Positions 16,942 to 23,986 of a stretch of 23,986 bases of DNA are shown piece by piece; within the stretch, counting starts at the first letter, position 1; the number at the start of each line of letters is the position of its first letter. The notes beneath the pieces are model-generated. The model worked only from the letters and a program-made list of their open reading frames with translations, had not been told where the DNA came from and searched no databases. The stretch covers positions 1-23,986 of the forward strand of contig DAOTTI010000110.1 of assembly GCA_034437795.1 (NCBI GenBank), given 5' to 3'. This stretch comes from DAOTTI01 sp034437795 (GTDB lineage Bacteria > Chloroflexota > UBA11872 > UBA12225). A program made the translations under genes and the position numbers.

Positions 16942-17919
16942 ATGGCTGAGACAGGCGGGCACCGCAGCAATGCGCCCGAACCGGACGACGAGGACGTGCG
17001 GGCAGCGCAGGCCGCAGCGGCGCGGGAGCGCTTTGTGGCCCTGGCCCGCCGGCCGGAGCGGGAGATCGACCTGGCCGAAGCCGCCCTGCTCATCGCCGCC
17101 GAGGAGTACCCGGGGCTGCACGTGGAGGGGTACCTCAACGCGCTGGACCGCCTGGCCGCGCGGGTGCGCCACCGGCTGCGGCGCACGATGGCCCAACCAG
17201 CGCCGCCCGACGCCGACGAGGCGGCACTGCGCGCCCTTCACGACGTGCTCTTCGAGGAAGAGGGGTTCCACGGCCCTGACACGAGTGAGGGCTACCAGCA
17301 CCAGGACTACTTCCTCAGCGGCGCTCTAGACCGCAAGCGGGGCCTGCCGATCGTCCTCTCGGTGATCTACTGCGAGGTGGCGCGGCGCGCGGGGCTCGAG
17401 GCGGTCGGGATCAATCTGCCGCTGCACTTCGTCGCCCAGTTCCGCGGTCAGCATACCAGCGTGCTGGTGGATCCGTTCAACCGCGGGGCGCGCCTCCCGA
17501 ACGACGCGCTGCCGGCCGGGGTCTCCGCGGACCAGCTACCGGTGGCGTCCAAGAAGCAGATCCTGGCGCGGATGCTCCAGAACCTCAAATTATTCTATCT
17601 ACGCAGCCGGCCGCCGGAATTCCTCAAGGCCCTGGCGGCCGTGGAGCGCATCCTGGTGGTGGCCCCGTCCATTGACCAGGTGCGCGACCGGGGCCTGATC
17701 CTGCGCGGGCTGGGACTGCAGGCGCTGGAGCGGGCGGCGGCGCTGCAGCGGGTGGACCGCGACGCCGCCTTCTACCTGCTCACGCGGGCCCACCAGTTTC
17801 TCGGGCCAGCCTGGTTCGATCTGAAGCTGCACGCCCGCCTGGCCGAGGGCTGGCCGGACGTGCAAGAGATCGGTGACGCGGCCGACCAGCTCTGGCGGCT
17901 GATGGGGCGGCACAACTAG
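16942..17919 (+). CDS. SirB1-family transglutaminase-like protein
   Basis: This protein of 325 residues matches the SirB1 family (SirB1_N, transglutaminase-like, often with a C-terminal TPR region). Key segments are YQHQDYFLSGALDRKRGLPIVLSVIY (about 118-143), EVARRAGLEAVGINLPLHFVAQF (about 145-167) and SVLVDPFNRG (about 173-182). In place of GHF it has LHF, keeping the histidine (H162), with D177 downstream. No canonical transglutaminase cysteine motif is visible; C144 lies in VIYCEVARR. The C-terminal half (about 205-325) is helical and TPR-like. The function in most bacteria is unknown. There are two possible starts, GTG 16924 and ATG 16942; neither has a good ribosome site, and I prefer the ATG. 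It converges on the aldolase gene across 92 bases. Confidence 0.82.
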   Translation: MAETGGHRSNAPEPDDEDVRAAQAAAARERFVALARRPEREIDLAEAALLIAAEEYPGLHVEGYLNALDRLAARVRHRLRRTMAQPAPPDADEAALRALHDVLFEEEGFHGPDTSEGYQHQDYFLSGALDRKRGLPIVLSVIYCEVARRAGLEAVGINLPLHFVAQFRGQHTSVLVDPFNRGARLPNDALPAGVSADQLPVASKKQILARMLQNLKLFYLRSRPPEFLKALAAVERILVVAPSIDQVRDRGLILRGLGLQALERAAALQRVDRDAAFYLLTRAHQFLGPAWFDLKLHARLAEGWPDVQEIGDAADQLWRLMGRHN

Positions 17920-18011
17920 TGGATCACTTAGCATGGCCGTGGCCATTGGCTCCCCGAGTGGAATGGCAATCGGCATGGCAGAGGACGCACTAGGCCCGAC
18001 CATTCGGCGCG

Positions 18012-19022
18012 CTACCGCGCCCCAGCCGGCTGGGCGTAGAGCCGCCGCGCGTCTTCGAGCGTCATCGGCTCATAGTCGTCGTTGTGGCCGGCGGAGCCAA
18101 AGGCCTCCATGCGGGCCTGGACGACCTGGGCGATGGCGTCCCGCGCCGGCCCGAGATATTCGCGCGGGTCGAATACCTCGGGGTGCTCGTGGAAGATCTT
18201 GCGTATGGTGGCCGTGGCCGCCAGGCGCGTATCCGTATCGACGTTGATCTTGCGAATGCCGCACCGGATCGCCTCCTGGATGGCCTCGATCGGCACGCCC
18301 ATGGCGTTCGGCATCCGGCCCCCGTAACGGTTGATCTGCTCCACCAGCTCCTGGGGCACGCTCGATGAGCCGTGCATCACCAGCCGCACGTGCGGGATGA
18401 GCTCGTGGATCTTGCGCACGCGATCGATGGCCAGCGTAGGCGTCGCCTTGAACTTGTACGCCCCGTGCGAGGTCCCGATGGCGACGGCCAGCGCGTCCAC
18501 GCCCGTTAGGCGCACGAACTCCACCGCCTCCTCGGGGTCGGTGAGGATCACGCGGCTGGCCTGCACGTGCTCCTCGATCCCGCCCAGCGTGCCCAGCTCT
18601 CCCTCCACGGTGACGCCGTAGCGGTGGGCGATCTCCACCGCCGCGCGGGTGATCTCCACATTGCTCTCGAACGAGCGGGGGGTCTTCCCATCCGGCTCCA
18701 GCGAGCCGTCGATCATCACGGAGGTGAAGCCGAGCTCGATGGCTTGCTTGACGACGTCCAGGTCGTTGCCGTGATCCAGGTGCAGGGCGATCTTGATCGT
18801 CGGGTTGTCCTCCACCGCAGCCGCCATCAGGTGGCGCAGGTAGACGAGATTGGTGTAGCGCAGCGCGCCCCGCGACGCCTGGACGATCACGGGCGAGCGG
18901 GCCTCCCGCGCAGCGCGCATGATGGCCTGGATCTGCTCCATGTTGTTCACGTTGAACGCGCCGACGCCGTAGCCCCCGCGCTCAGCCTCGTCCAGGATCT
19001 GCTTCATTGGTACTAGTGGCAT
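18012..19022 (-). CDS. fba: Class II fructose-bisphosphate aldolase
   Basis: This 336-residue metal-dependent aldolase cleaves fructose-1,6-bisphosphate to glyceraldehyde-3-phosphate and dihydroxyacetone phosphate in glycolysis, or works in reverse in gluconeogenesis and the Calvin cycle. Motifs in order are YGVGAFNVNNMEQ (about 18-30), ALHLDHG with catalytic D83 and zinc ligand H84, VEGELGTLGG (139-148), AIGTSHGAYKF with zinc ligand H186, LVMHGSSSVP with zinc ligand H217, and KINVDTD (about 258-264) for substrate phosphate binding. The length and the GTSHGAYKF form resemble the long CbbA/type B aldolases. A GGGGAGAG ribosome site lies upstream of the ATG. The gene lies 138 bases downstream of purA on the same strand. 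A tagatose-bisphosphate aldolase is the main alternative, less likely by length. Confidence 0.93.
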   Translation of the reverse strand: MPLVPMKQILDEAERGGYGVGAFNVNNMEQIQAIMRAAREARSPVIVQASRGALRYTNLVYLRHLMAAAVEDNPTIKIALHLDHGNDLDVVKQAIELGFTSVMIDGSLEPDGKTPRSFESNVEITRAAVEIAHRYGVTVEGELGTLGGIEEHVQASRVILTDPEEAVEFVRLTGVDALAVAIGTSHGAYKFKATPTLAIDRVRKIHELIPHVRLVMHGSSSVPQELVEQINRYGGRMPNAMGVPIEAIQEAIRCGIRKINVDTDTRLAATATIRKIFHEHPEVFDPREYLGPARDAIAQVVQARMEAFGSAGHNDDYEPMTLEDARRLYAQPAGAR

Positions 19023-19160
19023 GGTGCCGTCTCTCCCCGAGCGCTGCCGGCTCTGCGCCGACAGCGCGCATCAGCTACGACATCACTTCATTCAAGCGAA
19101 AATGGCTGCTGCAGCCATGGGCCACCTGAGCCGACCATCCTCCCGCCTAACTGCCGGCCC

Positions 19161-20486
19161 CTACCGGCGACGGGCCAGCGCCAGGCGAGACGGGCCGGTG
19201 CCCGCCATCGCCACCGGCACGCCCACGAGCGACTCGATGCGGACGGCGTAGGCCCGCGCCTCGTCCGGCAGCTGGTCCCACGCCCGCACGCCTCTGGCCG
19301 GCCGTTGCCAGCAGGGCAGCGTCTCGTACACCGGCGTGACGCGCGCCAGGCGACGGGTGCTGCTGGGCACGTGGTCGAGCGTCTCTCCGTCGAGCCGGTA
19401 GGCGGTGGCGATCTTGATCTCCGGCAGGAGCGCATCGAGGGCATCCAGCTTGGTCAGGGCCAGACCGGTACAGCCGTTCAAGGCCGCCGCCTGGCGGGCG
19501 GCCACCGCGTCGAACCAGCCGCAGCGCCGCGCGCGGCGCGTCGTCGCGCCGAACTCGTGCTCCGACTCCGACTCGCCGGCATAGCGCAGGCGCTCGGCGT
19601 CGGCGCCAAAGAGTTCGGTGACGAAGGGCCCTTCACCGACCGTGGTGGCAAACGCCTTCACCACACCGATGATCTCGCGGATGGCCGTCACCGGCACGCC
19701 GGCGCCCGTGGCCCCTGCGCCGGCGGTGGCGCCGGAGGACGTGACGTAGGGGTAGATCCCCCAGTCGATCTCGCGGCAGGCCCCCAGCTGCCCCTCCAGG
19801 ATGATCTCCCCCCCTGACTGCAGGACGCGCTGCACCAGCGGGTAGCTATCGATGATGCGGCAGTGTAGGAGGTCGGCCCAGCGTTCACAGAGCAGGCGCA
19901 GGTCCTTGGCGTCGACGGGTGGCCCGCCGAGGGCGCCGAGGCGGCGCGAGTGCTCCTCCGCCAGAAAGGGGAGGTACTCGTCCAAGTAGGCCGGATCGAG
20001 CAGGTCGCCAACCCGGAGGCCGATGCGGGCGGCCTTGTCCTCGTAGGCCGGCCCGATGCCCCGCAGCGTGGTGCCCTGCTTGAGGTTCTCCCGCGCCGCC
20101 TCAAGCAGCCGGTCCCGCTCGCGGTGTACCGGCAGGATCAGGTGGGCGCGGTCGGACACCAGCACGTTGGCCGTGTCCACGCCGTGTGCCTCTAGCTCCG
20201 CCAGCTCCTGCAGCAGCCCATCGGGGTCGACCACCGTCCCCGTGCCGATGAGGCTGATGCAGCCGGGCGTAAAGACCCCCGAGGGGACCTGGTGCAGGCG
20301 GAAGACGACCTTGTTCCAGAGCGGCGCCTCCCCCGTTTCGACCTCGGGGACGACGGTATGGCCGGCGTTCGGGCCACCGTTGAAGCGGATCACCAGGTGG
20401 GCGCGGCGCTCCGCCGCCAGGGCATCAACGATCTTGCCCTTGCCCTCATCGCCCCAGCCACAGCCAACCACCGCCGTTACGCCCAT
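19161..20486 (-). CDS. purA: Adenylosuccinate synthetase, divergent
   Basis: This 441-residue PurA homologue joins IMP and aspartate, using GTP, to form adenylosuccinate in AMP synthesis. It keeps WGDEGKGK (11-18) with catalytic D13, NAGHT with H43, RGIGPAYEDKAARIGLR (about 142-158), YVTSS (247-251) and TKLD (345-348) for guanine binding. It departs from the usual forms at several points: TTGRGIG is TTLRGIG, EGAQG at the IMP site is EGQLG (231-235), TSSN is TSSG, and TTGRPRRCGW is TTRRARRCGW (315-324). The retained aspartate argues against a phage PurZ-type enzyme. GAGAGG lies 5 bases before the ATG; a weak -10 candidate (TACACT) lies at 20577-20582. It may be the housekeeping copy or a second, specialised one. 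Confidence 0.88.
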   Translation of the reverse strand: MGVTAVVGCGWGDEGKGKIVDALAAERRAHLVIRFNGGPNAGHTVVPEVETGEAPLWNKVVFRLHQVPSGVFTPGCISLIGTGTVVDPDGLLQELAELEAHGVDTANVLVSDRAHLILPVHRERDRLLEAARENLKQGTTLRGIGPAYEDKAARIGLRVGDLLDPAYLDEYLPFLAEEHSRRLGALGGPPVDAKDLRLLCERWADLLHCRIIDSYPLVQRVLQSGGEIILEGQLGACREIDWGIYPYVTSSGATAGAGATGAGVPVTAIREIIGVVKAFATTVGEGPFVTELFGADAERLRYAGESESEHEFGATTRRARRCGWFDAVAARQAAALNGCTGLALTKLDALDALLPEIKIATAYRLDGETLDHVPSSTRRLARVTPVYETLPCWQRPARGVRAWDQLPDEARAYAVRIESLVGVPVAMAGTGPSRLALARRR

Positions 20487-20627
20487 GGGCCCCTCTCAGG
20501 CGCGGACGTCTGGTCAGGAGCGGGCAACGCTGCGCGCGGGCGCAGGTCTGGTCGAGTCATCAATGGCACCCGCACAAGTGTAACCAAGGAAACCAAGAGT
20601 GAAGGCCGGCGTCGCCGTGGACGGGCG

Positions 20628-22079
20628 TCACTGGTTGCCCGCGCGGGCGAGCTGCTTCAGCAGGCGTTCCGGCTCGTAGGCCGGCTCCGCCTTGATCCGG
20701 CGCAACGCGTACAGGCGATCCTGAGACTGCAGCGTGCCCCCGCCGGTGGCGGCCGCCCCGCGGTAGACGCGCGCGACTACGGCGGCCACCGCCGGCGACC
20801 AGCTGCCGTTCGGGTAGGCGAACAGGCGCCGTGAGCGGCCGAGCCGGCTCTCCAGAACGGCCAGCGACTCCCAGATCTCCGCCAGCGCCGCCCCCTCGTC
20901 GCGGGCGGCCAGATCCACCACGTCGGCGTGGTTCTGTGTGTGCGACTCCACCTCATGGCCCAGCTCCTTCAGCACGCGGACCTGGTCCCAGGTCATGTAG
21001 CCCGGCAGCGTCCCCAGGTAGCGCGTGATGACGAAGAAGGTGGCGCGGATCTGCTCCGCCTGGAGCACGGGCAGGGCATTAGCAAACTGGGATGCCCACC
21101 CGTCGTCAAAGGTCAGGACCAGCGGCTGCTCGGGCAGCCGGCCCTCGGCGCGGAGCGCATCCACCAGCTGGCCCAGCGGGATGATCGTGCGGCCGGCCTC
21201 CTTAAAGGCCTGGACCTGGCGGCGCAGCGCCTCCGGCGCAGGCACCTGGTGGTAGTACAGCACGGGCACCTCCAGCGGGGCGATGCGCGCCGCGGGGGGC
21301 GGCGGAGGCGGCGGCAGGACCCACTCCCGCAAGGGCGCCAGGGGCGCCGCCGGGCGCAGGGCAGCGGCCGGCACGGTGGTGGCGACCTGGCGCAGGTGCT
21401 CCTCGCCGATCAGCCCGTACTGCACGCGGCGGCCGGCCGGATGCTCCGGCCACCATTCCAGCCGGGCGTGCTGGAACCATTGCACCGTGCGGCCGTGCTC
21501 TTCCACCTCTTCCGAGAGCGGCAGGCCCAGCGCCTCCACACCCCCTGCATCGACGAAGAAGCGAAGGAAGGCGTTGCCGACGTTGTGCCCCGTCTCCGGA
21601 AAGTAGCGAAGCCCCGGAAGCGGGGGCACGGCCGGCTGCTGCTTGCCCAGCGCCTCACCCAGCGGGCTGCGGCGCACGACCCCCGCATCCAGTGGGTACT
21701 CCAGCCGCGCGCGCTGAAAATACTGCACCATCTTGCCCGCGCCGCCCTTTCGCCCTTCAGGGGCATCGGGGGCGGGGGCTGGCGGCGGCTCGTCAGGGCC
21801 GTCCGGCTCCCAGAACTCCTCCGTGAGCGGGTAGCCGAAGGTGTCGATCCCGCCGTTGGCGCGGAAGTAGGCCAGGAACGCTCCATCCACGTTGTGCCGC
21901 GTCTGGGGGAAGTAGCGGGGGATCTCGACGTACCCCACGTAGTCGTCGGGTAGGCCGGCCAGCGCCCGCTCCAGCGCGGTCGGCCCGTCGGCGGCCGCCG
22001 GCTGCGGGACTGCGCGAGAGAGCGAGAGAAGCGCCGCAAGCGCCAACAGACGGCGGCGGCTGGAGCGACCCGAACCCAT
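20628..22079 (-). CDS. Secreted polysaccharide deacetylase with two Chloroflexota-type repeats
   Basis: This 483-residue protein has a signal peptide (RRRLLALAALLSLSRAVPQPAAA, about 8-30). Two N-terminal repeats follow: RYFPQTRHNVDGAFLAYFRANGG...FGYPLTEEF...VQYFQRARLEY (about 55-128), and RYFPETGHNVGNAFLRFFVDAGG...LGLPLSEEV...VQWFQHARLEW (about 158-225). After a proline-rich hinge (seven prolines at 256-262) comes a NodB-type deacetylase domain (about 270-480) with VPVLYYHQV, LTFDDGW (D325, D326), SHTQNH (H380, H384) and AYPNGSW. The D and two H residues bind the metal. Such enzymes remove acetyl groups from cell-wall or surface glycans; the repeats probably bind the cell wall. The start at 22079 is chosen for the signal peptide; the frame is open to 22298. 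There is no ribosome site, but TATACT lies at 22099-22104. Confidence 0.9.
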   Translation of the reverse strand: MGSGRSSRRRLLALAALLSLSRAVPQPAAADGPTALERALAGLPDDYVGYVEIPRYFPQTRHNVDGAFLAYFRANGGIDTFGYPLTEEFWEPDGPDEPPPAPAPDAPEGRKGGAGKMVQYFQRARLEYPLDAGVVRRSPLGEALGKQQPAVPPLPGLRYFPETGHNVGNAFLRFFVDAGGVEALGLPLSEEVEEHGRTVQWFQHARLEWWPEHPAGRRVQYGLIGEEHLRQVATTVPAAALRPAAPLAPLREWVLPPPPPPPAARIAPLEVPVLYYHQVPAPEALRRQVQAFKEAGRTIIPLGQLVDALRAEGRLPEQPLVLTFDDGWASQFANALPVLQAEQIRATFFVITRYLGTLPGYMTWDQVRVLKELGHEVESHTQNHADVVDLAARDEGAALAEIWESLAVLESRLGRSRRLFAYPNGSWSPAVAAVVARVYRGAAATGGGTLQSQDRLYALRRIKAEPAYEPERLLKQLARAGNQ

Positions 22080-22098
22080 CCCTGGTGAAAGTGGCGCT

Positions 22099-22104
22099 AG
22101 TATA
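22099..22104 (-). promoter_or_regulatory. Candidate -10 box of the deacetylase gene
   Basis: TATACT on the minus strand lies 19 bases before the ATG at 22079. There is no recognisable -35 box. The expected leader is about 13 bases and carries no ribosome site. Confidence 0.35.
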
Positions 22105-22160
22105 CGGTCCCAGCGCGGGAGCGCCGGCCGCCACGGCCAACGCGGGGAGGAGCCGTCACC

Positions 22161-22248
22161 CCCGGCCCCCTCTCCCGCACGCGGGCGAGGGGCAACGAAG
22201 GCCATCGCCGTGCGGCTTGGCCCCGCCCGTTCCGGCGTGGGCGAGGGG
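22161..22248. repeat. Two REP-like GC-rich hairpins in the divergent gap
   Basis: A 26-base palindrome at 22167-22192 pairs CCCCTCTCCCGC with GCGGGCGAGGGG with one mismatch. A weaker second one at 22221-22248 pairs CCCCGCCC with GGGCGAGGGG. Both resemble the CCCTC...GAGGG repeats at 13926, 23757 and 23824 but with a different loop. Confidence 0.6.
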
Positions 22249-22308
22249 AAGGGCGGCCATGGCCTGGCGCTATCCGGAACGTTGACGTATGCCCGCACTC
22301 CGCGTTGG

Positions 22309-22338
22309 GTGACGCTCGCGCGGCGCAGGGCGTATGAT
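22309..22338 (+). promoter_or_regulatory. Candidate promoter of the GT87-like gene
   Basis: GTGACG (22309-22314) and TATGAT (22333-22338) are 18 bases apart. The preferred GTG start at 22351 lies 12 bases after the -10 box, which would give an almost leaderless mRNA. The same GTGACG hexamer stands before the -10 box at 14031. Confidence 0.35.
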
Positions 22339-22350
22339 CAGACCGCGGCC

Positions 22351-23739
22351 GTGCTCAGGAGCCAGCGTCGAAGCAGCCCGTTCCTGGAAAGCAACCTTAT
22401 CGTGCTGGCCTGCCTGCTCTCCGGCGCCATCCTGCTCATGCTGGTGGGCCGGCTGGCCGACCTGCGCGGGCGGGAGACGGACCTCTTTCCACGGTGGTAT
22501 GCCCTGCGCCAGCTGCTGCACGGGCGCAACCCGTACGGCGACGACGTCTCGCGGGAGATCGCCGCCCAGATCTGGTTCTTTCAGGGACAGGTCAGCTCGC
22601 CGGAGGTCGGGCCAGCGACGCCGCTGGAGACGATCTATGGCTTCCTCTACCCCATGCCCGGCGCCCTGTTCCTGCTGCCGCTGGCCTGGCTCCCCTATCA
22701 CCTGGCCCTGGGGGTGTGGCTGTGGCTGGTCCTGCTGCTGCTCCCGGCCGCGGCCTGGCTGATCGTCCAGACCGAGCTACAGGACGCCCGTGGCCCTGTG
22801 CGCCGGCTGGCACCCCTGCTATCCGCGCCCCTGGCGCTGCTCTTCCTGCCCGCCTGGGCCAATCTGATGCTGGCCCAGCCGGCCGCGGCGGTGACCTTCC
22901 TCGTGGCCGCCGCCGTGTGGGCCGCGCACCGCATCCGTCCGGCGGCCGGCGACGATCCGGCCAGGTGCAGCCGCCCTGGCACTCCGGACGCCAGCGATCC
23001 GGCGCCGAACTGCCGGCTGGCGTTCGTCGCCGGCGCCTGCCTGGCCGCCGCCGGTGCGATCAAGCCACACCTGCTGGCGCTGCTGGCGCCGTGCTGGCTG
23101 GGCTATCACGCCGCCGGCTGGCTGTGTGGTGACGCGCGTTCGCGCCGGTTCGTGCTGGGCGCGGTGGCTGGCGCCGCGCTCCTGGCCGCCCTGGCCACGG
23201 CGCTCGTCCCATCCTGGCTATGGGACTTTGGGCGCGCAGCGCGGGAGTACGCCGCCGTCGCCCCCGGCTGGCCGGCCACGACGGTCCTCGCGCGGACGCT
23301 CTTGCCCGCGCCCTGGTCCGAGCTGGCGGCGGCGCTGGCCAGCGCGACGGCGGCTGGCTGGACGGCGCACGGCTGGTGGCGGGCGCGCCGCGATCGCCGG
23401 CTGGAACGGGCCGCCGTGTATCGCACCCTGGTGGCGACCTGCCTGATCATTCCGCCGGCCTGGGAGACCAATGCGGTGCTGCTCCTGCTCCCCCTGGCGG
23501 CGCTGCTTGGGCGGGCGCCATCCCTGCCGTCGGCGGCCGGCTTGATCGCGGCATCGGCGGCCCTCTCCTTCGCGCAGCTGCCATTCTACCTCGCCATGCG
23601 ATGGGAGCGGGGGACCTTCGTCATCGCCGGCTACCTAGCGCTGCTGGCGGCGTCGAGCCGGCTGCTACCGCCTCGCACCGGCCCTGCGGCTACCCGCGTC
23701 GCCCTGGCCCAGGGTTCTCACCGGAGACGGGATGAGTAG
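22351..23739 (+). CDS. GT87-like polytopic membrane glycosyltransferase
   Basis: This protein of about 462 residues has many hydrophobic segments, probably 9-11 membrane spans. The first is at about 14-33 (SNLIVLACLLSGAILLMLVG). It is followed by an outward loop with TDLFPRWYALRQLLHGRNPY (about 43-62), whose DLF...Y...G-NPY pattern is typical of the GT87 / DUF2029 family (mannosyltransferases using polyprenyl-phosphate sugars). The aspartate D44 in the loop is the likely catalytic base. A hydrophilic loop near 210-230 (PGTPDASDPAPNC) splits the protein. The start is uncertain: the frame is open from a GTG at 22210, but the stretch before 22351 is repeat-rich. It diverges from the deacetylase gene, which fits a role in cell-surface glycan synthesis. 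The acceptor is unknown. Confidence 0.75.
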   Translation: MLRSQRRSSPFLESNLIVLACLLSGAILLMLVGRLADLRGRETDLFPRWYALRQLLHGRNPYGDDVSREIAAQIWFFQGQVSSPEVGPATPLETIYGFLYPMPGALFLLPLAWLPYHLALGVWLWLVLLLLPAAAWLIVQTELQDARGPVRRLAPLLSAPLALLFLPAWANLMLAQPAAAVTFLVAAAVWAAHRIRPAAGDDPARCSRPGTPDASDPAPNCRLAFVAGACLAAAGAIKPHLLALLAPCWLGYHAAGWLCGDARSRRFVLGAVAGAALLAALATALVPSWLWDFGRAAREYAAVAPGWPATTVLARTLLPAPWSELAAALASATAAGWTAHGWWRARRDRRLERAAVYRTLVATCLIIPPAWETNAVLLLLPLAALLGRAPSLPSAAGLIAASAALSFAQLPFYLAMRWERGTFVIAGYLALLAASSRLLPPRTGPAATRVALAQGSHRRRDE

Positions 23740-23756
23740 CGAGTAGCGAGGAAGGA

Positions 23757-23792
23757 CCCCTCACCCTAACCCTCCCCCACAGGGAGAGGGGG
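23757..23792. repeat. REP-like hairpin repeat
   Basis: CCCTCACCCTAACC is followed by a hairpin of CCCTCCCC and GGGAGAGGG around an ACA-type loop. It lies 18 bases after the GT87-like gene stop and may also end transcription, though there is no T run. Confidence 0.75.
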
Positions 23793-23823
23793 CCAGGTGC
23801 CCAGCGGTGTACTCCGGCGGGAG

Positions 23824-23852
23824 CCCCTAACCCTCCCCCATAGGGAGAGGGG
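23824..23852. repeat. REP-like hairpin repeat, second tandem copy
   Basis: This repeats the element at 23757-23792 almost base for base (loop ATA instead of ACA), 61 bases further on. The remaining sequence to the window end shows no gene I can support. Confidence 0.75.
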
Positions 23853-23986
23853 ACTGGTCGCCGGCCGTGGATCATGCGGGCTAGCGTGGCGAGATGGCGG
23901 GAGCGCCTAATCCCTGTCCGGAGGTGAGCGCTCATCCATGGCGCGCCACCTGGAAGGGCAATAACAGCGAGCCGTGATCACCGAAG

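Noticed and set aside
19161..20486. PurZ-type (2-aminoadenine pathway) synthetase
   Set aside because: The catalytic aspartate in GDEGKGK is kept, whereas PurZ has lost it, and there are no phage genes nearby.

Overview
The window is a GC-rich bacterial segment with genes packed on both strands. It most likely comes from the phylum Chloroflexota. The best clue is the secreted protein at 20628-22079: two copies of a repeat of the YFPETGHNV...FGYPL...VQYFQRARLEY type, which from memory is typical of Chloroflexota extracellular proteins, sit in front of a polysaccharide deacetylase domain. Tat-like lipoprotein signals on the solute-binding proteins and a form II CoxL-type operon fit that placement. 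No rRNA, tRNA, CRISPR array or insertion sequence was seen.

Layout. (1) 3-464, plus strand: the C-terminal end of a DmpA/P1-family self-cleaving peptidase. (2) 490-8833, minus strand: one operon read right to left as coxG, coxS, coxL (copy 2), coxM, coxL (copy 1), xdhC. It encodes a xanthine-oxidase-family molybdenum hydroxylase (form II, AYRGAGR) with two different large subunits. A good promoter lies at 8976-9005. (3) 9332-13611, minus strand: two ABC solute-binding lipoproteins followed by an enolase-superfamily sugar-acid-dehydratase-like enzyme. (4) 14058-16805, plus strand: a right-handed beta-helix protein and a third solute-binding lipoprotein. Blocks 3 and 4 diverge from a 446-base gap and look like a carbohydrate or uronate uptake and breakdown locus, but no permease or ATPase is present. 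(5) 16942-22079: a SirB1-type transglutaminase-like protein (plus strand), then class II fructose-bisphosphate aldolase, a divergent adenylosuccinate synthetase and the repeat-deacetylase (all minus strand). (6) 22351-23739, plus strand: a GT87-like polytopic membrane mannosyltransferase-type protein.

The non-coding DNA is unusually structured. Two arrays of a GCGTAAT heptamer supply the stop codons of coxS and coxL copy 2. A long imperfect inverted repeat (10511-10618) separates a solute-binding gene from the dehydratase gene. The divergent gap holds two mutually exclusive helices that share one strand. Four REP-like GC-rich hairpin sites are scattered in the right half. Several genes without a Shine-Dalgarno sequence have a -10 box 12-21 bases before the start codon, which suggests short-leader or leaderless mRNAs.

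The sequence shows no clearly new enzymatic system. The most unusual points are the double-CoxL operon, the heptamer stop arrays, the switch-like leader and the altered IMP-site motif of the PurA homologue.
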